From an uncultured Rubrobacteraceae bacterium (GTDB taxonomy: Bacteria; Actinomycetota; Rubrobacteria; Rubrobacterales; Rubrobacteraceae), in contig CADCVH010000106.1 in assembly GCA_902806085.1 (NCBI GenBank), forward strand, positions 509 to 64,508: a DNA stretch of 64,000 nt. Direction: 5' to 3'. Below the pieces are notes generated by a model, which was not told the origin of the DNA, ran no database searches, and saw nothing but the letters and a program-made list of their open reading frames with translations. The position numbers and the translations under genes are program-made. Shown here piece by piece: positions 1 to 6,727 of this stretch. The number at the start of each line of letters is the position of its first letter. The first letter of the stretch is position 1.

Positions 1-397
1 GCGTGATCGCGGCGCCTATCAGCAGGGCCACGAGAAACGGCAGGCCGAGGATCAGGTACACGAGCAACCCGCTCGCGAGCCACATCAGCGGCATCACGAG
101 ACCGAGCAAGACCGCGAGCGTGCGCCACCGCTGCAAAGGAAAGGCCTCGGGCAACCTGAGAGCCACGCCCATGAGCGAGACGGCCAAGGTGAGGCGCGTC
201 GCCTGCTCGAGTATCGTCGTCCGGCTCCCCCACCCGGCGGGGTCGAGGATCCCGGAGACCGCCGGCCCGAGAAGCACGCCGGCCAGCAGGGCCAGCATCG
301 GCGTCGAGACCGGAGAGCGCCGGATCGGGTTGGATAGCAACCCGACCACGAGGACCACGCTCCCGACGGTCACCAGGGCTATGTTGAACGCGTCCAC
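1..397 (-). CDS. Na+/H+ antiporter (CPA1/NhaP type), N-terminal part
   Basis: The reading frame runs off the left edge of the window. Its 132 visible residues are strongly hydrophobic, with about four membrane segments, and end with LLIGAAIT. In CPA1 antiporters that stretch directly precedes the PTDPV ion-binding motif, so the cut falls just before the catalytic core. The likely start is GTG at 397, preceded by a purine-rich stretch; no ATG is available in frame. CPA1 proteins exchange cytoplasmic Na+ or K+ for H+ at the inner membrane, usually for pH or salt homeostasis. A CTTAAC box lies about 100 bp upstream (493-498). The family call is fairly firm from the motif; the transported ion cannot be told. 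Confidence 0.75.
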   Translation of the reverse strand, partial: MDAFNIALVTVGSVVLVVGLLSNPIRRSPVSTPMLALLAGVLLGPAVSGILDPAGWGSRTTILEQATRLTLAVSLMGVALRLPEAFPLQRWRTLAVLLGLVMPLMWLASGLLVYLILGLPFLVALLIGAAIT

Positions 398-493
398 GCC
401 GCCCTTACCGCCTTTCTTCTCCGCCGCGTACCCCACGCGTGGGCGAACGATCCGGAGTCTCGCAGGGGTCCACTGGTAGTCAAAGACATTCGG

Positions 494-610
494 TTAAGGG
501 AGCGCCAAGGTTCTGTTAGCGGGTCCCGAGGCGGTATCCTTCGAAAGCCAGTCGGCCGCCTCGTCCGAACCGTCGGTGGGCAGCAGGATCTTCGTCGGAA
601 AGGCGTTCAT
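494..610 (-). pseudogene. Universal stress protein (UspA) remnant, first ~20 residues only
   Basis: A 38-codon frame begins MNAFPTKILLPTDGSDEAAD, the canonical first strand and nucleotide-loop start of a UspA domain, then runs into unrelated sequence and stops at 494. A full UspA domain has about 140 residues, so over 80% is missing. A perfect Shine-Dalgarno (AGGAGGT, 615-621) sits 4 nt before the ATG, so the microORF is probably still translated. It lies between the antiporter and the Nramp-like gene on the same strand. A deletion remnant is the simplest reading. Confidence 0.6.
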
Positions 611-758
611 CGAGACCTCCTGTTGTTTTGTTCTTGCCTTCGTCCGCGCGGCCGTCGGGCCAGTCCAGCAACCCCAGCGGAACAGCCGTCGTCATCAGGA
701 CGGTGAAGATCACGGTAAACGCGAGGAAACGCGGCCAGAGCCGTTCTACCCTGACCAC
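516..758 (-). CDS. Possible small membrane protein
   Basis: An 80-codon frame with a GTG start begins 34 bp downstream of the Nramp-related gene. Residues 8-32 form one hydrophobic helix (FLAFTVIFTVLMTTAVPLGL); the rest is polar. The C-terminal half overlaps the UspA remnant in another frame, and the ribosome site (GGGGGAG) is only 1 nt from the GTG, so either the start or the gene itself is doubtful. If real, it is a single-pass membrane protein translated after the transporter. No family was recognised. Confidence 0.3.
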   Translation of the reverse strand: MVRVERLWPRFLAFTVIFTVLMTTAVPLGLLDWPDGRADEGKNKTTGGLDERLSDEDPAAHRRFGRGGRLAFEGYRLGTR

Positions 759-791
759 GCTCCCCCGTCGGCGGATCGCTCGGCCTAGAGC

Positions 792-2441
792 CTAGCCTCC
801 AGATCCAAACAAGTTGGACGCGATCTGGTAGTACACAAGGTAGATCGAGAGGGCCACGAAGACGAGCCAGGTCGGCCACATGACCCACAGGCGCCAGCCC
901 TTGAGCTTGATGGGCTCGGGCAGGACCCTGGTGTTGAGCCGGATGAGCAGCCCCAGGTAGAAGGCCATCACGACCCCGGCGCCCGACGCGGAGATGATCA
1001 GCAAGACCAACGGTGCCTCCAGGCCGGCGAGGAGGATCAGCGAGCCCCCGATGGCGATGATCCACGCCAGCGTGAAGTAGATGCGGCTCTCCGTTACGGT
1101 CTGGCTGTCGGAGAAGAAGCTTATCTTCAGCTCGGAGGCGCTGAGGCGGCTCACGTAGTCCATGATGCCTATGCTCGTCGAGAACAGGACCACCATGCCC
1201 GCGAACAGGAAGAAGGACTGGAACCAGGGCGCTATCTGGTTGCCGAGAACCTGGGACTCGGTGCGGATGAACTCGAGGTCTGTTCCGATGCCCCGGCTGC
1301 CGACGGTGGACCAGACGAGCACCGAGAGGGCGATCATCAGCGAACAGCCGATGACGAAGAAGGTGATGAAGTGCTCCCGGTTGGCGACCTTCCACCAGCC
1401 CCTCCAGCGGCGCATGTTCTCCTCGTTCACCGGGAAGGTGTACCCGAGGGAGGGGGCGGCCTGCTCCTCGCCGGTGATCGGGGAGACGACCTTGGGCATG
1501 CGCGATCCCATCCCGAGGCCCTTGTCCCTTATGTAGTTGCTCTGGGTGAGGTTGTTCGCCCCGCCCGCGCCGGCGAAGGCTATCGCCCCGAGGAACGTCG
1601 CGGCCCCGAGGGTCGCTATGGCCCCTGGCACCCCGGGGACGCTCGCGGGCATCTCCGTGACGACGCTCGCCCACGCCCCGATCTCGGTGGCCACAACCAC
1701 GCCGACGATGACGAAGCTTATTACGATTAGGACCAGCACCATCTGGATCTTCTCCAGGGCCTGGTAGACGACCGGCGAGAGGGTCAGCGCCAGCGCCGTG
1801 GAGACTAGAACTATGGAGGCGATTATGGGTGCGCTGCCGAAGCCGAAGAGGTAGGTGAACAGCGTGGCCCCGCCGGTAGCCCAGCCGGGGAAGGCGTTGG
1901 GCAGGATGGCGCCCAGCACGAAGAATATCCCCCACGGCTTCCAGAGACGTGTAAAGCCGGTGACGGCGGTCTCGCCCGTGGCCAGGGTGTAGCGCTCGAT
2001 CTCCATGTTCATGACGTACTGGACAAAGAACCCGATTATGCCGAGCCACAGGAACGCTATGCCTATCTGGGTGGTGATGTACGGCCAGATTACGAACTCG
2101 CCCGACCCGGTCGCCGTGGCGAGGATCACCACGCTAGCCCCGAAGAGCCTGCGCAGCGGCACCGGTTCGGGCAGGTCCCGAGACCCTATCGGTGGCAGAA
2201 CCCCGGACGGGACGTTCCAGCCCTCCTGGGCGGCGTCCGAAGTCGCTCGGCTGGTCTCGGTGTCGGCGCCTGCGCCATCTCGATCTTCGCGTACCTCGCC
2301 TACTCTTCGGGGCCCGCGCTCATCGGCCTCCCGCTCACCGCCCTCGTGCATCTCCACGGCATCTGGGTTATTGCCTTGCGCCCGTGCTTCGTCCGGCTCC
2401 AGCGGCCGGCCTCTCAGGTCCTTGTGCCTGTCTCCGTCCAC
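792..2441 (-). CDS. Nramp-related membrane transporter with altered metal-binding motifs
   Basis: This 549-residue protein has about 95 polar N-terminal residues followed by 11-12 hydrophobic segments arranged as in the Nramp (SLC11) / APC fold. The GTG start at 2441 has AAGGAGAGG 5 nt upstream. Canonical Nramp proteins bind Mn2+/Fe2+ with DPGN in helix 1 and MPH in helix 6. Here the equivalent positions read GSGE (about 112-115) and GAGGANN (about 291-297), so the usual metal ligands are absent. The fold is therefore recognisable but the substrate is not. The long N-terminal tail is also unusual. Two CTTWAC boxes about 22 bp apart lie some 140 bp upstream on this strand. Confidence 0.7.
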   Translation of the reverse strand: MDGDRHKDLRGRPLEPDEARAQGNNPDAVEMHEGGEREADERGPRRVGEVREDRDGAGADTETSRATSDAAQEGWNVPSGVLPPIGSRDLPEPVPLRRLFGASVVILATATGSGEFVIWPYITTQIGIAFLWLGIIGFFVQYVMNMEIERYTLATGETAVTGFTRLWKPWGIFFVLGAILPNAFPGWATGGATLFTYLFGFGSAPIIASIVLVSTALALTLSPVVYQALEKIQMVLVLIVISFVIVGVVVATEIGAWASVVTEMPASVPGVPGAIATLGAATFLGAIAFAGAGGANNLTQSNYIRDKGLGMGSRMPKVVSPITGEEQAAPSLGYTFPVNEENMRRWRGWWKVANREHFITFFVIGCSLMIALSVLVWSTVGSRGIGTDLEFIRTESQVLGNQIAPWFQSFFLFAGMVVLFSTSIGIMDYVSRLSASELKISFFSDSQTVTESRIYFTLAWIIAIGGSLILLAGLEAPLVLLIISASGAGVVMAFYLGLLIRLNTRVLPEPIKLKGWRLWVMWPTWLVFVALSIYLVYYQIASNLFGSGG

Positions 2442-2578
2442 CAGTCCCTCTCCTTCCTACCCCTCGGGAAAGAACGCGCATTGCCTGTGTGCCAGAGATT
2501 CCAGTTCTGGAAAAGGTCGGCCTCCTACCGGTAACCGTTTTGAGCTTCCTCCACCCACTTTGAGACTAGCATCGCCCG

Positions 2579-2616
2579 GTTAAGGGGCCGCGAGGATCAG
2601 GTAAAGAACCCTTAAC
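2579..2616. promoter_or_regulatory. CTTAAC/CTTTAC box cluster upstream of the Nramp-related gene
   Basis: On the minus strand CTTTAC (2601-2606) and CTTAAC (2579-2584) are 22 bp apart, two helical turns; a plus-strand CTTAAC sits at 2611-2616. These AT-rich hexamers stand out in GC-rich sequence and recur before neighbouring genes. The spacing resembles direct-repeat sites of OmpR/PhoB-type response regulators such as Bacillus PhoP (TTAACA-like repeats). The regulator is inferred, not seen. Confidence 0.35.
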
Positions 2617-2640
2617 GGGCCCCGGGCCTCCCTAGAGGTC

Positions 2641-2822
2641 GGAGGACTTGTGGCCGTCGCCCTCGAGGATGAGCACGTATGTTGGACATCCCGTATGCGG
2701 GCGAGCGCTTCGCCGCCCAGCAGTTGCACTGGTTCCGCGTTGGGGACGGTGAGATAGCGGAGCACTGGGCGGTCAGGCACGACCGCGGCATGATGCGGCA
2801 GCTAGGAGTTATGCCCTCGTGA
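2641..2822 (+). pseudogene. SnoaL-like / ester cyclase C-terminal remnant
   Basis: The final 47 codons (ATG at 2679 to TGA at 2822) read MLDIPYAGERF...LHWFRVGDGEIAEHW...RHDRGMMRQLGV. This is the conserved C-terminal end of SnoaL-fold ester cyclases, including the W-V/A-x-H/D-D-x-GMM-x-QLG tail. A matching upstream piece (LVAVALEDEHV) occurs in another frame at 2650-2680, so the remnant is frameshifted as well as 5' truncated. The first two thirds of the fold are missing. No function is expected. Confidence 0.6.
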
Positions 2823-2859
2823 TCCGCCCTACTCATCCTACTGCGGATAAGGGTCTTCC

Positions 2860-2897
2860 TCCGAATTTCGCCCCGAGGGGGTTTTAGGAAGTTCGCA
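2860..2897. repeat. 38-bp dispersed repeat, copy 1
   Basis: This matches 3467-3504 at about 31 of 38 positions and shares the core TTCGCCCCGAGGGG. Both copies are followed about 30 bp later by CTTAAC, so a larger unit may have been duplicated around the Asp23 gene. Confidence 0.5.
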
Positions 2898-2911
2898 TAT
2901 GCTTGGGAGGT

Positions 2912-2951
2912 CTTTAGCAAACCTTAACCACGTAGCGGGCGTGGTCTTAAC
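2912..2951 (+). promoter_or_regulatory. CTTTAG/CTTAAC boxes upstream of the Asp23 gene
   Basis: CTTTAG at 2912 and CTTAAC at 2923 are 11 bp apart, and a further CTTAAC lies at 2946, about two turns on. The cluster ends 57 bp before the GTG of the Asp23/Gls24 gene and is a plausible control site for it. Confidence 0.35.
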
Positions 2952-3008
2952 GAAGGCTCGCTACGCTGGTCGGTACAACGTGGTGTACGTCGAGAAGAAG
3001 GGAATAGT

Positions 3009-3425
3009 GTGAGCGAACAAAGTACTCGCGACGAGCGACAGCAGCAAGAAAGCCCGCTGAAAACCGAGCGAGGCAGCACCACAATCCAGGACGGTGTCGT
3101 CTCCAAGGTCGCCGGGATCGCGGCTCAGGAGGTAGAGGGCGTCCGAATGGGCGGCTCCACCTCCCAGACCGCGGACAACCTCTTGGGCTCCATAACCGGC
3201 GGCAGTCCGGGCGGAAGCCCGAGCCGGGGAGTATCGGTGGAGGTGGGCCAAGTCGAGACGGCGGTGGACCTGGCCATGACCGTCGAGTACGGCAGGTCCA
3301 TCCACCGGGTAGCCGAGGCCGTGCGCACCAACGTGATAAGGCGGGTCGAGGACTTGGTCGGCCTGAGCGTCACCGAGGTGAACATCGTCGTCAACGACAT
3401 CTTCTTCCCGCAGCAGGAGCAATAG
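3009..3425 (+). CDS. Asp23/Gls24 family envelope stress protein
   Basis: This 138-residue protein matches the Asp23/Gls24 domain over residues 20-132: I-Q-D-G-V-V-S-K-V-A-G-I-A-A-Q-E-V-E-G-V, then a strand pair with V-E-V-G and A-V-D-L-A-M-T-V-E-Y-G, and V-N-I-V-V-N-D-I-F at the end. In Firmicutes such proteins are abundant, membrane-associated via a partner, and induced by alkaline or cell-wall stress; in actinobacteria the role is less clear. The GTG start at 3009 follows GAAGAAGGGA. The N-terminal 20 residues are Gln/Arg-rich and the segment near residues 60-75 is Gly/Ser-rich. It appears monocistronic, behind CTTWAC boxes. Confidence 0.85.
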   Translation: MSEQSTRDERQQQESPLKTERGSTTIQDGVVSKVAGIAAQEVEGVRMGGSTSQTADNLLGSITGGSPGGSPSRGVSVEVGQVETAVDLAMTVEYGRSIHRVAEAVRTNVIRRVEDLVGLSVTEVNIVVNDIFFPQQEQ

Positions 3426-3466
3426 GAACGTCAGGGCATTCACCCGAGTGCGTGGAAGGCTTACTC

Positions 3467-3504
3467 TCGGAACTTCGCCCCGAGGGGAATCTAGGAGGTT
3501 GGCA
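3467..3504. repeat. 38-bp dispersed repeat, copy 2
   Basis: Second copy of the 2860-2897 repeat, lying 42 bp after the Asp23 stop codon. CCCCGAGGGG is close to self-complementary but the loop would be too small for a good hairpin. Confidence 0.5.
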
Positions 3505-3544
3505 CAGCCCCGGTCCTGCGCCGATCGTGCCGGTCTTAACCGAG

Positions 3545-3805
3545 TTATTCTGTAGCCATGACTTTTCGGGCCGTGACACATCGATGGGGGTACTCGTGGT
3601 CCGTAACGACAGTATTGTGGGCGGGCCTGCCGGCCTCGCGCTCCTCGATGGACTCCACCAGTGCTTCGGATGCCTCGAGAGCGCGCTTCCTGAGCCCCGC
3701 CCTGGTCATCTTGTGGCGCTCGCGCCCGAGCAGAGGCACTAGCAGCACCGCCAGGCAGAGGACCAGGATCGCGGCCAGTACCGAGAAGACGAGGGACGGT
3801 TCCAT
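3545..3805 (-). CDS. Small single-pass membrane protein, hypothetical
   Basis: The 86-residue frame starts at ATG 3805. Residues 5-27 form one hydrophobic helix, followed by a basic and then charged cytoplasmic part (GRERHKMTRAGLRKRALEAS). The layout, N-terminal anchor plus helical amphipathic tail, is common among small actinobacterial envelope proteins, but no family was recognised. No convincing Shine-Dalgarno is visible. It stands alone between the Asp23 gene and the secreted-protein gene. Confidence 0.4.
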   Translation of the reverse strand: MEPSLVFSVLAAILVLCLAVLLVPLLGRERHKMTRAGLRKRALEASEALVESIEEREAGRPAHNTVVTDHEYPHRCVTARKVMATE

Positions 3806-3878
3806 CAAGCCCGATCATACCGGAAGGCGAGCGTCCGTCGCGAGCCGCCGGCCGACGCACGTGGAGGGCCCCGCATCT

Positions 3879-3938
3879 CTTAACGGCATCTTTACACCGT
3901 CTATGCGTCCCTTAACCCGTCTGTTGCGGACCCTTTAC
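3879..3938 (+). promoter_or_regulatory. Helically phased CTTWAC array upstream of a secreted-protein gene
   Basis: CTTAAC at 3879, CTTTAC at 3890, a degenerate CTATGC at 3901, CTTAAC at 3911, a degenerate CTGTTG at 3921 and CTTTAC at 3933 follow one another at 11, 11, 10, 10 and 12 bp. One box per helical turn is the architecture of tandem OmpR/PhoB-family sites; the box itself resembles the Bacillus PhoP repeat. It ends 75 bp before the ATG at 4013. Confidence 0.45.
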
Positions 3939-4012
3939 GATGAAAGGGTATCAAGAGAGCGTGGGACGCCCCACACGGCTGTAGCACGCGAATGCTTCGA
4001 AGGAGTGAGGCT

Positions 4013-4555
4013 ATGTTGAAACTGAGGTTTTCGGTCCTGGGGATTGCGGCCATTGCCGTCTTCTCGCTCGGCAGCTTGACAGATCGGGCCCTGGCCCAAG
4101 AGAAACAAGGCGACGTGGAGAGCGAGCGCGACGGGCAGGGAGACGTAACGCTCAGGATCCAGGGCGATAAGGGGGCACGCTTCTCGGGGGCCTGTTCGTT
4201 AGGAGAGGAGCGGCGCGAGATCTCCGGGCAAGCCCCCGAGAGCTTCGAGTTCGACCTGAAAGGGCGGGAACTCTCGTGCGCGATCGACAAGCAAGGAAGC
4301 CAGAGCGACGAGCTCGAGGTCGTGCTCAGCGGGGAGAACATCCACTCGGTGCAGCGGCTGGGCGGTGCGCAGGGCACCCTGAAGATGACCTACGACGGGG
4401 ACGGCTCTTTCTCGTCGATGTCGTCCTCTTCGCAAACGACCGTGAGCAACGACGGTGGCTCTTCCCTCTCAAGGGACGAGGATAAGGCCCTGGAGAACCT
4501 CGATAACCGGATCGAGCAGAGGGTGGACGACATCCTCAAACGAGTGTTGCCGTAG
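4013..4555 (+). CDS. Secreted protein, hypothetical
   Basis: The ATG at 4013 is chosen because AGGAG lies 7 nt upstream (4001-4005). The 180-residue product has a signal peptide (basic MLKLR, hydrophobic core to about residue 23, ALA-Q cleavage near residue 29). The mature part is acidic and probably beta-rich, with two cysteines about 40 residues apart that could form a disulfide (ACSLGE and LSCAIDK). The C-terminal 45 residues are Ser-rich and then charged and helical. No family was recognised. The phased CTTWAC array directly upstream suggests response-regulator control. Confidence 0.6.
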   Translation: MLKLRFSVLGIAAIAVFSLGSLTDRALAQEKQGDVESERDGQGDVTLRIQGDKGARFSGACSLGEERREISGQAPESFEFDLKGRELSCAIDKQGSQSDELEVVLSGENIHSVQRLGGAQGTLKMTYDGDGSFSSMSSSSQTTVSNDGGSSLSRDEDKALENLDNRIEQRVDDILKRVLP

Positions 4556-4623
4556 GGTCGCGCGCCTTCTCTCCCGATGGGCTCTGCCGCCGCCCGTCGG
4601 GGCGACGTTTGTACGCCAAGTGG

Positions 4624-5274
4624 TCACGCCGGCCATCCGTCGGGGTAAGCTGGAAGTACAGAAGAAAGAGAGTACGACGGATTCGGCGTTTTCCCGTTCT
4701 CCCACCGCGTCTTACCTGCAAAAGAGGGGGTGACCGTGTCTATCAGGAAGGCCCTCTCGGCCGGGGCCGGGTCCTCGTTGCCCGCCGCGTCCTTTGCCCT
4801 GACGTGGAGGGTGTGGGGACCGTCTGCGAGGCCGGCGGCGCCGCCGAGCGTGGCGTCGGTGCCCGCCGAGTACGGCGACCAAGCCCCGCCGTCGACCCTG
4901 TACGAGTAGAGCAGGCCCCAGGAGGCCGTCATGTTGTCCGAGCCGCCGAAGGAGAAGGTTGGGGTGGCATCGCTTGTCAGGCCGTCAGGGCCGTAGTCTA
5001 TGCTCGCCTTGGGGGCATCCGTGTCTTCCAGCACCCTGTAGCTGAGGGATTTGGTTGCGGTGTTCCCCGCACCGTCGCGCGCCTGCACGGCGAAGGAGTT
5101 CCAGCCGAGCGTCGCGGTGTCGATATTCTCGCCCGGGCCGACCGGCCCGGCGCACCCGGACACCCTCGAGCCGCCGTCGGAGCAATAGTAGCCGGCAGCC
5201 ACAGCCGAGTCGAGCTTGTACGACGCCGCCTCGACCGGCTTGCTGACGAAGATCTCCGGGCTGCGGCGTAGCGG
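4624..5274 (-). pseudogene. C-terminal fragment of an Ig-like repeat surface protein
   Basis: The frame is open from 5274 with no plausible start, so the gene is 5' truncated. It contains two tandem Ig-like modules: the first has A-x-Y-x-C-x-D-x-G-S-x-V-x-x-C and DTATLGWNSFAVQARDGAGN, the second TFSFGGSDN and the HTLHVRAKDAAGN ... FLIDTVTP pattern. Such repeats are typical of large secreted or surface-bound adhesive or sugar-binding proteins. The end lies next to the remnant at 5240-5350 on the other strand and just left of the integrated element, so rearrangement is likely. Confidence 0.6.
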
Positions 5275-5350
5275 CTACCCGGAGGCGGCCGGGGAGCTGC
5301 GAGCCAAGCTAGACCGGCTTAGAAGGCTCTGGAGCGACGGCGCAGTGTAG
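5240..5350 (+). pseudogene. Possible C-terminal remnant (sulfatase-like tail)
   Basis: An open stretch of 36 codons ends YPEAAGELRAKLDRLRRLW..., resembling the C-terminal helix of bacterial arylsulfatases (E-L-x-x-x-L-x-x-L-R). Nothing else of the gene is present. It overlaps the Ig-like fragment on the opposite strand. The assignment is weak and rests only on this helix. Confidence 0.2.
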
Positions 5351-5382
5351 TGCGTACTACGATCGCGACCGGCTCGACGGAT

Positions 5383-5393
5383 GAGATGGCAGA
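5383..5393 (+). repeat. Candidate attL core
   Basis: GAGATGGCAGA is identical to 12213-12223. Its place exactly at the element edge supports an attachment site, but 11 bp can recur by chance and no tRNA target was recognised. Confidence 0.35.
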
Positions 5394-5399
5394 CGTTCC

Positions 5400-6251
5400 C
5401 TAGCGGCGGTGCCGGGCGTTTGAGCGGCAGGTGTCGTTGCAGAACCGCTTGTCCGTTCGGGTTAGCGGAAACGGCAGACCGCAGATGGGGCTGTCGCAGC
5501 GGCGCATGCGCCGGTTCTTGTAAATCATCAGATAAAACTGAAGGTAGAGCCCGGAGAGCAGATCGGGACAACTCCATCCCTGGGTCAGCCCATATGCGGA
5601 CTCAGAGATCTTGGGGGCGTCTTTTGTAAGGGCAGTAAGGTCAGGGAAGCTGGCGTCGAGACGGATAGTCACGCCATCCAAACGGCTGGTCAGCGCCTCC
5701 GCCAGGGCATCGTAGCCGGCGAAAAGGTCGACGTCTTCCCGGAGCATCTCCTGCGTGTTCCTGAGCATGTAACGCACAGCCCCAAACCGGCTGTTCAAGC
5801 GCCAGTCGCGTCCGCGCGCGACGTCGAACGGTGGCCGTGCCGCTTCGAGTCGCTCCGCAACTGCCTTGGCGTCTCCCCCTTTGAGTTCCGCGTAAAGGCG
5901 TAGCATCCCGTGCGCCTGGCGAACCTCCGCGCGGAAGTCCGTCAGGCTTATCGGGGCTTGCCCCCCTCGGCCATCGTCACCCAAGGTCAACAGCCCGTGT
6001 TGCCGAACCCAGCCGAGGACCCTGTTCGGCGAAGGATTCCCCTGCGCTCCCAGGCGAGCGAAGGACAGAAAGAGATCGTCATCCGCCAGCGGAAAGCCCG
6101 TTCTCAACACGTCCTTCCCGGCAACGTACACCTCACCATTCACTGAGAGGGCGTAACGGCGAACGGCCCACGAAAGCGTGACGGCCTCCTCAGCCACCCT
6201 CTCGTCAAACAGCCCCGCAAACTGATTCTGTCCGATTTCTGAATTTTGCAC
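5400..6251 (-). CDS. Cys-rich (zinc-finger-like) protein of the element
   Basis: A 283-residue protein with no recognised domain over its first 245 residues. The C-terminus holds CDSPICGLPF...RFCNDTC followed by RSNARHRR. The C-x4-C and C-x3-C pairs plus basic tail resemble the CGNR-type zinc finger found at the end of actinobacterial regulators and mobile-element proteins, so DNA binding is plausible. It is transcribed away from the rest of the element, towards the left boundary, and diverges from the HTH gene at 6350. A 98-bp intergenic region separates the two. Confidence 0.6.
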   Translation of the reverse strand: MQNSEIGQNQFAGLFDERVAEEAVTLSWAVRRYALSVNGEVYVAGKDVLRTGFPLADDDLFLSFARLGAQGNPSPNRVLGWVRQHGLLTLGDDGRGGQAPISLTDFRAEVRQAHGMLRLYAELKGGDAKAVAERLEAARPPFDVARGRDWRLNSRFGAVRYMLRNTQEMLREDVDLFAGYDALAEALTSRLDGVTIRLDASFPDLTALTKDAPKISESAYGLTQGWSCPDLLSGLYLQFYLMIYKNRRMRRCDSPICGLPFPLTRTDKRFCNDTCRSNARHRR

Positions 6252-6349
6252 GACTATATCCTTCCGAATCGTGTTTTAGTCGTGCAGGATCTCACAGTAC
6301 TTGGCAAAATTCTACGGTGACGGACGATACCAACAGGAGGAGGCGCGAA

Positions 6350-6547
6350 GTGGGACCAGAGGCGTTGCAGAAGGAGTGGTTGACCACCGACGATCTGATT
6401 CGTTGGCTCGGGATCGGCAGAACGCTGGCCTACCAGTTGCTAATGACCGGCGAGATACCGAGCTACAAGATCGGACGGGTAAGGCGGATCAGGCGGCAAG
6501 ACGTGGAAATGTGGCTGGAAGGTAACAGGTTCCGGCCTGGTGCCTAG
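6350..6547 (+). CDS. Excisionase-like helix-turn-helix protein
   Basis: A 65-residue protein with a MerR/excisionase-type winged HTH: WLTTDDLIRWLGIGRTLAYQLL forms the helices, and IPSYKIGRVRRIRRQDVEMWL the wing and C-terminal helix. The GTG at 6350 is preferred over the one at 6317 because AGGAGGAGG ends 6 nt upstream. Proteins of this size next to an integrase usually steer excision or act as small regulators. It precedes the replication gene by 180 bp. Confidence 0.8.
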   Translation: MGPEALQKEWLTTDDLIRWLGIGRTLAYQLLMTGEIPSYKIGRVRRIRRQDVEMWLEGNRFRPGA

Positions 6548-6727
6548 GGTCAGGGGTCCGGGTTCAGTGGCAGAACAAGGCCCCATCCCACGTTGCTGGC
6601 CAGCCGCTCCAAGAATCGGCGCGGCTGATGGTCACGAAGAAGACGCGCGGGATCAGCACTGCGTGCTAATGTCCGCGAACGGCACGGTCGGCGCGACCGG
6701 TCGCGGTCCCCTTGCGATCCCCGGTGC

